Shown here: piece after piece, positions 35,469-46,489 of the stretch
Layout of the letters: the number at the start of each line of letters is the position of its first letter
Numbering within the stretch: the stretch's first letter is position 1
DNA from: Tetrapyrgos nigripes
Lineage: Eukaryota; Basidiomycota; Agaricomycetes; Agaricales; Campanellaceae
Reading direction: 5' to 3'
Length of the DNA: 64,000 bases
Assembly (NCBI GenBank): GCA_013368315.1
Contig: JAACJM010000100.1
Span: 124,001-188,000, forward strand
Program-made: the position numbers and the translations under genes
The notes under the pieces: model-generated
Databases searched by the model: none
What the model was told of the DNA's origin: nothing
What the model saw: only the letters and a program-made list of their open reading frames with translations

Positions 35469-36448
35469 TGTCGTAATGCAGCTGCCCAGTTGAAGATTTT
35501 TTGCTTTAATACTAGTAGGAGCCTTCAAAATACCTCCGCTGTCAAGCTACTGCTCACGACGCAAAAGGGCGTCATAAAACCTGGGAAGATCTGAGAAAAA
35601 CGGGATGAGTGGCCTTATCTGCATGTCGTCAGTACGTGGAAGGTGGAATTTGAGACGTACACGCACCAAAGTGAAGAATTGACAAGATCTAGACCAAGAC
35701 CGGGTATCTGTATATACTTGAAGTTGCAGCATTTGTACCTCAGTGCGAGTTCTATTTATGCGTCTCGGTGGTAGAAAATCCCAGATTCCGCTATCGCCAT
35801 GATGGCCAGTTTTGTCGTCACTTTGTCTCCGAGTCGCAAGGATCTGGCAAGGAACAGAATCGTTGTCAGATAGGATACATTCGACAAGAGTCAAGAGCCG
35901 TATGGGCGTGGCTTGCTATATAATGAAGAATCATTCATGACCATCAGATCTAACAGAGTCCAGAGGTGTCTTGAAAGCTTACATCCATCCATCCATCCAT
36001 CCACTAATACTTGATCCGTCAATAAAGGAAGGCTATTTCATCTCCTCTAGTGCTCGCTGATAAGACGAAACAGACCGTCGCATGTGCGTTTAGTCTGAGA
36101 AACGAAAATAAGCGGTGTGCTTAAAGCACATCAAGTATAATCGGATCTTGACGTCCGTGATGAAGTTACTTACGCTAGTACTAGTATTGATTAGTAGGAC
36201 TGCTATGTAAGTACCCACGGAGACACAGTCGCCCTAGCCAACGACTGCCGATATTAGCGCCAAGGCAGATGGGTGAGCTTCTACATGACTCTCGCATCGT
36301 CTCCATGCATCATGATTATCATGCTACTCCTCTCCATCGGCCATCGACGTTTTTGATCTGCTCCTCGGCGTTGACCCTAGACTACATCGGAGATTGCCTG
36401 CAGTAGTAAGGTCGTTAGCGTTTGACTATAAATAGATCTTCCACTAGA

Positions 36449-36684
36449 TACAGTAGCTGCGAAAATTGATGCCGCTTCCTTTTTTGGAAATAGCAGGGTG
36501 CCGGGGTGCCGGGTCACAATCTTTTCCTTCACTCTCCTTCAACGCAGCCTTCACAACACTAGAAAAGTGGTGCAGCGGTCTTCTCTCATCTGTCCTGACC
36601 CATCCCGAATCAAGAAGTAAGCCAGAAACCAGCCCGGAGCTAATTCCAAAAAAGGAAGCGGCATCAATTTTCGCAGCTACTGTA
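36449..36684. repeat. Tc1/mariner-like MITE, perfect 39-bp inverted repeats, TA flanks
   Basis: CAGTAGCTGCGAAAATTGAT... at 36451-36489 is repeated exactly in inverse at 36644-36682. Both outer ends abut TA (36449-36450 and 36683-36684), the target duplication of Tc1/mariner-type transposons, whose terminal repeats commonly begin CAGT. The interior is about 154 bp. Perfect 39-bp arms suggest a young insertion. Confidence 0.8.
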
Positions 36685-37578
36685 GTCAAAAAGGTGCCAA
36701 ATGCCACCGGGAAGATCCAGGAGTCACTTAGATTTACTGCATATAAGCATCTTGTAGAGACGTTCAAGATACCGCGAACAGATTTGGCGCAGCAATTCTA
36801 AATAAGGCGCTAAATATCAAGTTGAGTGGTAGCTTGTACAACATTAACAATATACTTACTGATACCCGTACTGATACAGGGACCTGCCGATTCTGGACTA
36901 AAGCTCAAAAACTACGTCTCACTGTTTCACTACGGCTTTTTCTGATTATTTAACTAGTGGTCATTTCCACTAGTTCCATATCTGCACCTTGTAAACCCAA
37001 ATTAGTATCCTCTTAAACTGCGAGAAACGCAAGAGAAGCTTGACTTGCAATTGACTTTTACTGGACTCAGAGCTCTGACGTGAGGAAAAAGAACTATTCG
37101 AGAAACACAACCAAACTCAAATGGATCTGGCGAACTCGAGCTTCGAGGGTGGATCCTAAGGAGTGGCGCTTTGTGGGTAGGATAGTGGGAATTGGGAGAG
37201 AGATGGAGACGAGGTTGGGCTTAGGAATAAGGCTAGAAACCTTCAAGGAAACAGGGGCTGAGGTGGGATGAGTTATGCAGGGCAGAAAGGACTTGTATTT
37301 TCTATTCTACCTAGCACTTTTATACATACACAGTAGTCATACAGATATACTAATCGGAACTTGGAAAAAGAACACATAACAGACACGTACTAGGAACACG
37401 ACAAAGTGAAATGAAGCTGTACAGAAAATGACTATACTGAATAACAAAATCTAATAAGTAGTAATACAACTCGGAACCAAATAAAATGACAAAAGATATG
37501 AAGACAAGTCCGAGAAAAACAAAATACACGTATGGATATGCAAGTACACGTACTAGGGACAATACTTCTCTCATTAGA

Positions 37579-37709
37579 CACGCCGAAAAGACAAAAATAT
37601 CCACTCGACGGATAGATCACATCACTACTACTGATATAAGATATATCTGTAAAAAAGTGTGTTTCTGTATGCCTTTCTGCCGAGCGGATATTTTTGTATT
37701 TTCGGCGTG
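37579..37709. repeat. 131-bp inverted-repeat element
   Basis: The arm CACGCCGAAAAGACAAAAAT... (37579-37607) is mirrored at 37681-37709 with two mismatches over 29 bp. The spacer is about 73 bp and non-coding. No clear target duplication was recognised. Confidence 0.6.
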
Positions 37710-38144
37710 AGAACGTTTGGGCATACCAGATCTCCTATTCATCACGGAATGCTGCGGATGCGGGAAAAGGGCCGAAATCCTGGACCGGGCTCTTTATCTG
37801 CCCACTCAGATAATGACCAGCTGATAAGAAACTTTCCCACAGCACCCAGCTAGGGGCTTCCTCCATAGACGTGCGCACTAAAATAGATACCAGAACTGGT
37901 ATCATGCCTCGTGGACATTGGTCTCAGCATAATGGTCACGACGGAAGGCATCCACTGGGAGCGATGTAGATCAATTGAGCCAGGATAAGAGGAGGAGGGG
38001 CATGGGTCCATGTGTTGAACAATATGGAGCAAACTGGGAAAAAAACTTTCATGATGGACAAGGTGGTGAGTCGCACGGCGGGGATGAGTACATTTTTGTC
38101 GGGTATTTTTGAACTGGAGTAAAACTCGAATATTTCAACAATGG

Positions 38145-38202
38145 CCGGACTACTCCATATGGGATCGTTTGTATGCCGAGCTTCTATATGGAGTAGTTCC
38201 GG
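38145..38202. repeat. short hairpin
   Basis: CCGGACTACTCCATAT pairs with ATATGGAGTAGTTCCGG (one bulged base) around a 25-base loop. It could be the core of a decayed palindromic element; function unknown. Confidence 0.5.
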
Positions 38203-38463
38203 CACAGTGAAAATCCCGAGATTTATTCTCATCCAAAAATTCCATCCAAATATGCACTCCTCCCTGCCGTGTCGGTGGTTCATTGACAAGTCTGGACACG
38301 GTCACATGATGACACCGGTCTGGACTTAAAAACTGAGAAGCCGAGACTCTGGCAATAAACGCATACTGACGCGCACGAGGACTAGGTACTAAGTAGTTGG
38401 GACCGAGTATTTTTTGCAGCTACATTCTAGCTACGATAAACTAACACTCCCCATTCAAAAAAT

Positions 38464-39917
38464 TCAGGCCTGTGGAACCAAGCTCATTGGATCAACAAGC
38501 GCAGTCCTCCCATTCCTGATCAAATCCTCAACTTCTTCCTTAATACTGTCCAGCATATCTGCAGTAGTCTTCTTAGGCTGCCATCCCATGGATTTTGCAC
38601 GAGCAGCTACGCAACGACAGTCAGATCCAAAGAGCGGAGCGAAGGGCTGTTGAGTAAATATAAGTTCAGAAATACTCTGTAACTTGAAGGGTTATAAGAA
38701 ACGCACTCCAAAATACTTCTTCTCCTCCTCAGGGGTGAAACTCGAAGGCGTATCATGATCCGCTAATCCTTTAGCAACAAGGGCTTTAGAGATAGCTCGA
38801 GCAAGCTCATAATGATCATGTTCTCCGTTCATGAGATTGTAGAAGCCCTCGCGTCCGTGAGATACCGTATCGGGAGATTGGATGCATTTGTCCAAGAGAA
38901 TATGGTAGAATTCTGCCACTGCAAGATGGAATGAACATAAACGATTATCTCATTTGATTTGAGAGGATTAGAATCGAGACTCACGTTCATGGACCTTCAC
39001 GTTAGGCCAGACGTTCTTTCCTTGCCCAACCATGCCGCCTCTGCGACGGTCCATGGCGATCTTAATCATCATAGGGATTTGAATCGAGTGGGGATTGGAT
39101 ATCTTTGAGTCGAAGAGAGGGCCAGTGGCAGTACCATAGACAGTGGGTGGAAGGATGATGCAGGATTTGAAGTGACCTGTCAAGAAGTTGCAATTTGAGG
39201 CACGGTAAGATCACGACCGACAGCACTATTTAGAGTACTTACCATCCTTCTCGGCAGCGAGAATCTCTATGTCGACATTGCGATGTGGTTGGGTTGGAGC
39301 AATTGAATCAATTTGTTCTGGATTCGTGTCGTCGTAAATGACTTCGGTTGAATAGATTCCGCCGGTGAGCTCAACATAGACAGCTGTAATAGAAACAGTT
39401 ATGCCATTTTCAGGATTCTTGATCAGAGTACGGCACAAAGTACTACATACCTGTTCCAGACTAATTTGCTCAGGTCAGTTAGAATATTTGCTAAGAATTA
39501 ACGGAAACTTACCGTGTGGATAAAAAAAGGCTGCTTGCCAGTCTCCTCGAAGTGTTTTTTCATGCCTTTGATGGCCATCTGCGCAGCAGGAACACTGTCA
39601 CAGTCCGCCTAAGAATCACCAGAATAGCAGCCATGAATATCAATAGGCATCCAGAGATATCAGAGCTCATATCGACGTACCGTGGCAATGACGACGTCCA
39701 CCTCAGATACCGCTTTCACCATAACGGCTTTATCTGTATGAGATCCAATGATGGATTTGAACCCCAAGGCTTCGAGCTTCTTCGCTTTTTCGGGAGAACG
39801 GACAAGAACTCGTATGTCGAAGGCAGCGAAGTCGGGACGAGACAGAAAACGGCTGAGGATAGACCCTCCGATGTAGCCTGTGGCGCCTGTTACGAGAATC
39901 TTGGTTCGAGAAGACAT
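38464..39917 (-). CDS. NAD(P)-dependent epimerase/NmrA-like Rossmann protein
   Basis: Predicted extended short-chain dehydrogenase of the NAD-dependent epimerase/dehydratase or NmrA-like group. Seven exons keep phase: 39917-39681, 39608-39513, 39460-39451, 39383-39243, 39176-38985, 38918-38707, 38646-38464 (356 aa). The N-terminus has the Rossmann motif KILVTGATGYIGGSIL (GxxGxxG) and then RVLVRSPEKAKKL, with a basic residue after the second strand as in NADP-binding members. HTSGTAVYVEL (about residue 108-118) marks the catalytic Ser/Thr strand; it is assembled through a 10-nt micro-exon (39460-39451). Later motifs are IILPPTVYGTATGP and VHELAEFYHILLDKC. The tail REGFYNLMNGEHDHYELARA resembles SDR proteins acting on small metabolites. 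The substrate is not predictable. Canonical AG/GT borders at every intron support the model. Confidence 0.82.
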
Positions 39918-40465
39918 GAGTTGAGACTATCCTAGATAGAACAAAGATGTGGAGAATAGACGATGCGGGGTTTCTGAGAATTCGGATTGGGCATTATTGA
40001 GGTTTTTATGTTGGTAGGCTTTCCAGGCATTTGGAGGCTATGTAGTATCTCTGAAAATAAGTGGTGGCGCAGCCGAGAGCTTGCGTTGCTTTATATGCCG
40101 TTGAGCTCGGGCTGACAGTGTAATGCATAATCACCGACTTTTCGGCATTAACAAAGCGAATCAGTCAGCTCTAAAGATTCCAATACCAGAACTTAATCAA
40201 GTCCGTCCGACCTTGGTCCGCCGAGCATGGTGGATCTGTTCAGTCCACCGTTCAGCGATCAGTCATCTTCGGAAGTTCGTATTGTCAGGTCCATACCTAT
40301 CTCTGAGAGTCATACGATTTTGTACTCGATTGCAAGCAGTCGGCAAAAGAGCGGCGCTGGTGCTCGAGCGATCCGGGGTACCGACGCTTTCCCACACATC
40401 TGGTTCATCACAAACGTTCATGTTGCTAGTAACATGGCTGGCATTCTTTCCTCTCTACCTCCATC
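39918..40465. other. divergent promoter region
   Basis: This separates the epimerase-like gene (-) from the phosphoesterase gene (+). Both start at its edges, so it should hold both promoters. A TTTATATG string at 40090-40097 is a possible TATA element. No gene is seen. Confidence 0.4.
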
Positions 40466-42361
40466 ATGAAGGTCCTATCTCACTTCTTTGCTCTCTTGCA
40501 TTACCTGAGCATCTATGTAGTCAGCGTTCCGACTCCTAGCAATGACGGTGAGTATATACGGTGGTCTTTCCCCTTACTTTGAGTACTTTGACCAATCTAT
40601 TTCAGTCGACATCAATCCATACCCTACCAAACCCCGTCTCACTTTTCGCCAGGACGGTACCTTCAAGATAACCGTTTTCTCTGATCAGCATTACGGTGAA
40701 AACCCTTGGGATTGGTGGGGGCCTGAGCAGGATGCGAATAGTACAAGGCTCATGAAGCGGGTGTTACCAGATGAAAAGCCGGATTATGTGTGAGTTTCAC
40801 TTTGCTGAAGAAAGACGTATGTACTCACGTCTGCATGTAAAACACTGCTCTTCCTAAAGTGTTCTCAACGGTGAGTCTTTGACCGTCCTTGCTACTTCTG
40901 CAACACGTACATTGACTCGTCGTTAAATCTCCAGGGGATTTGATCACCGGTGAAAGTGAGTGACCCTTTTCCCTGTTCTCAATTGAGACTCATGCATGTC
41001 CCACCGTACACTTGCTATCCAGACGCTTTCAAAGAGAACGCAACCCTCCTCGTCGAAGAAGTGGTTGCACCACTCAACGAACTCAAGATTCCCTTTTCTA
41101 CGACACAAGGGGTTCGTAAGCTGCCGTCATTCCTTATGATTGTATTGAACTGCTATCCTTTCGTATCAACAGAACCACGACAACCAAGTCAACATAACCC
41201 ACCTGGCAGAGATCAAACGAGAACAACTCATTGCTCCTCTTAGTTATACGCGCATTGCACCTCCGGGTGTAGGAGGAGATCCAGAACAAGGTCCAGGGAA
41301 TTATTGGGTTCCAGTGATTAATCCTCGTTTAATATGTTTGTTTACTTGTCTCACCGTCTCCAACATGCCAGATATACGCCTCCAAAGCATCACGCTCCCC
41401 TTCTTTAATCCTTTGGTTCTTCGATTCCCGAGGCGGATTTGCACCAGCAAACTCCACAAATACATCGGACCCGGTGGAAGTAGAAGATTGGGTACACGAA
41501 TCAGTCGCACAGTGGATTGAGGATGAAGTTGCTCTGATGGACAAAGCCTGGGGTCCCTCAGAGGAGAATAGAGCCGCGCTGGCCTTTGTCCATATTCCTC
41601 CGTGAGTCTTATTTTAGGTGATTTTGCTATCAGTATCATACATGGACTTCTCTTCTTTCCTTCAGTTCAAGAACGAGACTGACCATTCTTGATGCAATAA
41701 AGTCACGTCGTTCGGAATCTTCAGCTTGACCTCAACAGCACAAAGGAACCCGGATTAAATGGTAGGTGTCTGTCTCTAATCTTTCGGCTTCATCTACCGT
41801 TCTCGGAGTATACCCTTGATATCATTATATGTGTACGTCTGTCTATCTAGCGGACATCCTCGACGACTTCGGGTCTGTGCAAGCTACCTCCGACCCTTCT
41901 TCATCTGGCATCGAGGATGAGCCTTTCTGGAATGCTCTCACTGGCAAGATCAAGAACCTCAAGGCGTTGATATCTGGGCATGGTGAGTGACATCGATGTG
42001 ACTACCTCCAATGGTCTACAAATCACTCATGAGATCGCGGTCCATTTATCTATCTTCTTGTAGATCACGGTAACGAATGGTGCGCCCGAGAACCTACCAA
42101 AAACATCATCTTTTGCTTTGACAAGCATGGCGGGTATGGTGGGTATGGAGAGCCTGAATGGGGGTGTGTACTACTCATACTTTATTGGTGCTTCTCGAGG
42201 TGTCTAAATTTTCTTCTTACACTGTGACTTGATTCGCTAGGTACGGCGTTCGCAACCTAGTATTCACCTCACCTAAACCCGACGCACTGGTGGAGACCTG
42301 GATCCGATTGGAGGAAGGAGAAGTGAGGGCAAGGATTACTTTGGGGCCTGAGTATTCGTAG
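40466..42361 (+). CDS. secreted calcineurin-like metallophosphoesterase (Dcr2/purple-acid-phosphatase-like)
   Basis: Predicted binuclear metal phosphatase. A signal peptide (first about 20 residues) is followed by the full set of metal-ligand motifs: FSDQHYGE (Asp and His), LNGDLITGE (bridging Asp), GNHDNQ, FVHIPP and GHDHGNEWC. The order and spacing fit fungal Dcr2-like phosphatases. About ten exons are needed; the first ones are 40466-40547, 40606-40789, an 11-nt micro-exon 40860-40870, a 21-nt exon 40935-40955, and then one starting at 41023. The 11-nt and 21-nt exons together encode most of LNGDLITGE, so a missed micro-exon would delete a metal ligand. The intron after the Gly of GNHD appears to use GTTCGT as donor. 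Predicted length is about 400 aa. Substrate unknown. Confidence 0.85.
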
Positions 42362-43224
42362 GAGTTTTCGGGTCATGGGACTGCTGCTTGAGTGTCAGCG
42401 TGGATATTCGTCCGTTTTGCTATTTTGCTATCCTAGTTACCTCGCTCATGTTTTTGCTTCTATCGAGACCATATTGACACTGAAGTTTGCGTTCTTCTTG
42501 TATTCTACGAGTTGGTTCTTGTAGTCCATGCATTCCGCTTGATGTAGCTCGCGGGGAATAGTCGTTTGAATATCGGCGAGCGGCAGATTGACACTCTGTA
42601 AGGCAAGGAAGTGTTTGACCGCTCCATAGATCAGGAGGAGTGCTAGTACCACATGAGCCTCCGACGTAATATAATCAGACCATAGCTTACTTGATGAGAG
42701 GCAATATCTGTAAGAGAAAGGTAACGCTTGGTGGGCTAGGGATTCGTGGCTAGGAACCTGGACATGGCAATCACAGTTCAAGGAGGTCGTAAAGTGCCGC
42801 CGATAGGCAATTTGACAAGGCTAAAGCTCATGACAAGCAAAGCCAAAGAGGCCGCTTTTCTTCGTCCAATAGCTCCAAATTGGCTTCAAAACAGCTCTCG
42901 AATACCTGAGTCTCAGGGTTAGTCAAATTCCAGAGGCATCAAGTCAAAGCCCAACTGATATGTCGTATTGTCCGCAAAACTCTGGTTTCGGTGCAGCAGG
43001 CTTTAGAATCAATTCTCGTTCAATGCTCTCTGTCAAGTTGCCGCGATTTGTTTTTGAAGGATACAGTAGCCCTATGGTCAAGTGTTCCCCGCAGTGACTT
43101 CCTTTTTTACAATGCACAAATGCCGCCAGATCAATCTCAAAGTAGTGGCTCTGTGGTCCTTCCGACAAACATGGCCTTCAGTCGTAAGAACTTTACAGTT
43201 CCTCAACTTCAGTCACTAGCATGG
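42362..43224. other. intergenic
   Basis: No credible coding exon. Open frames on both strands are short and lack motifs. It contains the 3' side of the phosphoesterase gene and the promoter side of the small secreted protein gene. Confidence 0.4.
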
Positions 43225-43232
43225 TATATAAG
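43225..43232 (+). promoter_or_regulatory. TATA box of the small secreted protein gene
   Basis: TATATAAG lies 47 bp upstream of the ATG at 43279, with no intervening ATG. It is placed as expected for a TATA element with a short 5' untranslated region. Assigned by position only. Confidence 0.5.
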
Positions 43233-43278
43233 CTGAGTGCCAACATTTGAAGGTCCCAAGCTCGCAGTCGCACCGAAA

Positions 43279-43905
43279 ATGAAGCACCTCGCATTCTTCT
43301 CTCTATTCCTCTTTACCATCGTCCATGCTGCACCCACCAAGGACACCTTCACCATTCCTGTCGGTAGTGCAGATGGCGTACACACGTTCTCCGACAACGG
43401 AACTATCACGTCCTTCACTGCACTCACTGACATCCCAACGGACTCCATGAAGAGGGACGCAAATGACCTCTCCATCGCCTGCTTCAAAGCCACTTTCAAC
43501 GTCAACGACAAAGCCACAGCTATGCAGATCCTAGCGACAACTTTGAACGCTAATCCAACTATTCCGGCTAAACATAACATCGGCGTCACGTTTGGCAAGT
43601 GCCTACACATACTTGTTGGATGTTGTCTATGTTCTTATCCTGGGCCGTTTAGGCTCCGCCATCTCCTACGTGTGCAATTTTGCCGATGTAGACCAGCCCA
43701 GCGTTCTCGGAGCCAACGTCCAAGCGGCTGACGATATCATCAACGGATCGTGCAGTAGCAATACTGCTGCTCGCCTTTTGATCACCGAGTGTAAGTACAG
43801 GATAGTCAAGAAAGATAACTGCCACATACTCACTATCTTTTTCGTACAGCCAATCTCGAATTTGGGCGTACCACGACGGGAAAGCCTTTCTGCGATGGGT
43901 CTTGA
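43279..43905 (+). CDS. small secreted protein, 169 aa, function unknown
   Basis: Starts with a clear signal peptide (MKHLAFFSLFLFTIVHAAP). Three exons, 43279-43594, 43653-43790 and 43850-43905, join in phase to 169 aa. The first intron has a GC donor (GCAAGT) with a TTTAG acceptor; a GT donor would not keep the frame. The mature protein has Cys at SIACF, YVCNF, NGSCSS and PFCDGS, four in total, enough for two disulfides. I know no named domain for it. A TATA box 47 bp upstream suggests a regulated promoter. Effector-like or cell-wall roles would be guesses. Confidence 0.75.
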
Positions 43906-44560
43906 ACAATTGTCAGTGAGTCTTCTCTTGCCCCTTTCGTTTCGCCAGCTCATAAAGGCGTTATTGATTAGCATCTATCGTTTTATCATCACATCGCGTC
44001 TCGAATGTACTGTCTGTGTCAAGTGATTATTCTCTACAACTGCAAAGGAGCCTCTTCGATACGCGAAGTCCTCGGTATACAGCATCCAGTCTCTACATTG
44101 ATATTATTCTCTTTCCGCACTTCTGATTAATTGGGGTACCTATAATAGGGCGGGAGAACTCTGTATCCCTGACAATGAGATCAGTTATATTCAAAATTCC
44201 CGCTCAACATCTACGTGTGGTCCTCAGGTTATCCCACAGAATACAACCTGGACTCAGAGCCTGAGGCTCCATCTTTGGCCGACTCTATGCACAAGAAGAT
44301 GCTCTAATATCATATTTTGATTGACCCTGCCAGTGACAGATCTGACCACGGGAATTGATCCTCAAAAGAATGAGCTCAGGATTCGTTTTTTTCTTCTCCT
44401 TACACGCCCCTGGTTGAGCGAGTTCCTTTCCTTTCCTTTCGTCTTTCTTCCTTTTCCTTTCAGACCACTATGGGCAGGCTCCAGTAAGATAATCTACAAA
44501 AGTCTCTCCTCAGATCAGGACTAACAGCAGTATTCCGCAGATATCTCCTCCCATTCTTCT
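43906..44560. other. intergenic, probably hiding the first exon of the next gene
   Basis: The membrane protein gene downstream lacks a convincing start, so its first exon with a signal peptide should lie here. Possible ATGs (for example 44369, opening MSSGFVFFFSL) could not be joined in phase with usual splice sites. Confidence 0.35.
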
Positions 44561-45668
44561 AGGCCTGTGCCAGAGCCGTGACTGCGTATGACCTGGAGCT
44601 TCGCGTCACTTCTGTACCACGGAACGAAGATTTTGAACTCATATGGTCCAGGATTCCAGCTCATGGCGACCCTATACCTTTTCAGCTTGTGATGGTGATG
44701 GATGCACCGAGTAGAACGTTTTCTGTGATGACAACGGAAACTCTAGGCAGTACTGAAACGCGTACATTTCCAGCTCCAACTGAAACTGGGTGAGTTAGAA
44801 GTATAATTTGTTAGTTTCAAAGTATTGATGTCTGCTCGTTGTTCATAGGATTTATCGTATAGTGGGCGTACGAGGAACGGATACGGTGTAAGTTTTCTTC
44901 TTGCGCTGTCAAACATCCTCTAACCGTATATGTTCGTGCTTGAATCGTGTCTCCATGCAGTACAGCTTTCCCTGGCATCGACGATGGTAGTAGTACAGGC
45001 CTGCTTGTCACTTCCCCTGACGATGAAGCCAACCAAAGTATCTCTTCAGGATCTCCCGGGTGAGTGCTGGTCCTACTTTCATAATATTCTATAGACCAGC
45101 TCACGAGATAGAATCCAAGGACTCCAACCATTCCTCCATCCACAACGTTGGAGTTCGTGTTCCTTGATGCTCAGCCTGCGAGATCTGACTGAAGCCTCCG
45201 TTATTTAGCAATAATACCGTGTCCTCCATCAATTCCCCAACGTCTTCCTCGTCAATTCAGTCCCCATCAAAGAAAAACACCACAGCTATCATCATTGCCT
45301 CAACGCTAGGCAGTATCTCTCTGATCCTGATATTACTCGTACTCTTCATTGTCATCAGACGCAGGTCCGGGAGAACGCGCAGATTACTCGAAGGACCTGA
45401 CTACTCCTCTCCTCGGACGCACGGCATACCACCTCCAAGTCTTGGCTGGCCAAACAGTCCTCCTTCGACCGGAACCACGATGTCCCAAATACTGAGCCGT
45501 ATTTCAGTACCTGCCAATACAACGCACATTGGCACTCACCAAAGAGTTGATCCATTCCTTTCTCAGGCGCCCACCTCTAATCATACAGGAAGTTCAACTT
45601 CTCATGGAAGTAGTACAAAAAATCAGCTACATAACGACCTGGAGCGTCCGCCGTCGTATACCAACTGA
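44561..45668 (+). CDS. single-pass membrane protein with Ser/Thr-rich stalk and PPxY tail, 5' end unresolved
   Basis: Four linked exons begin after a TCTAG acceptor at 44560. The first encodes CARAVTAYDLELRVTSVP, an extracellular beta-sandwich-like stretch common in agaricomycete surface proteins. Short exons follow (RIVGVRGTDTV; FPGIDDGSSTGLLVTSPDD). The last exon carries a Ser-rich stalk, one membrane helix (AIIIASTLGSISLILILLVL) and a basic stop-transfer RRRSGRTRR. The cytoplasmic tail of about 110 residues ends ERPPSYTN, a PPxY motif as recognised by WW-domain ubiquitin ligases. This layout (signal, outer domain, helix, tail) is frequent in basidiomycetes without known function. The signal-peptide exon was not found, so the N-terminus is missing. 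Confidence 0.65.
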
Positions 45669-46489
45669 TTTGGAAATTTGTTGGAAATAATAGTGAGGTC
45701 TCGGAAGAGGAGGAGTGTATTAGCCGGGCTAGGACCAAGAACTGATACGCTGGAGGTCGGAATAATACTGACTGATGAATTATTAGTACTTACTGGAGTG
45801 CATACTTCTATGTAACAGAGCTGTAACAAGTTGTAAATTTTCGACAGAGTAGTGGACCGACCACTATAGACTAGAGGTGCCCTACGAACACCGGGTGTGT
45901 CGTTTCCGTATGGGTAACAGTCAGTCCAAGATCTGAAATACAGGTATCAACACAGAGGCATATTTTCGCACATTTTCCGCTGTTTCTAAAAGTATCAGAA
46001 ATGAGGGTATATAAGGGCATATATATCAAGGGACTATAGGTCTTACTTGAAGGATAGTTGGGGTACTTTTGGATCATCAGGTAACAGGAACACATGAAGT
46101 ATCCTTAAAAAAGTACACAAAAAGCGGAATTGATGTAGAACAAACATGGGAACTATCCAATCACGCTCCACTGGCACTCGCAAACCCGTTTGTCGGGACT
46201 GGCTTGAGCTTCAGTTTGGACTCGGACTCGGACTCGGGTCGTGTATCTGCATCTGCATCCGATTCCGACGCAGCTCCAACTCCAAAAGCTGAGAGAAACT
46301 GGCACTTGCCCCTCACCACCACCACCACCACCACCACCAACGACAATCACACTCCCCTCCCTACTTCCTTCAACACTAGCACTGACACTCGTGTCCCTAC
46401 TCCTACCCTCATTCACATTCTGGGTCTGTATCTGCGACGGCAAGAGATACATCCCCATCCCCATTCCTAAATCATCCCCAACCCCCAAC
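45669..46489. other. intergenic, low-complexity stretch
   Basis: Includes a CCA trinucleotide run (about 46313-46336) and GA/CT-rich segments. Long open frames here on both strands are low-complexity by-products of this composition. No gene is supported. Confidence 0.45.

Larger units (their letters stand above)
35469..38463. other. gene-poor region with small inverted-repeat elements
   Basis: No supported gene. Three inverted-repeat structures lie at 36449-36684, 37579-37709 and 38145-38202. A CCAT tetranucleotide run occurs near 35985-36002. Frames at 36466-36801 and 37080-37271 lack family features; the first lies mostly inside the MITE and reuses its inverted repeat. Confidence 0.5.

Noticed and set aside
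36466..36801. 111-codon frame near the MITE
   Set aside because: Most of it is the MITE itself, including both inverted arms, so the frame is not an independent gene.
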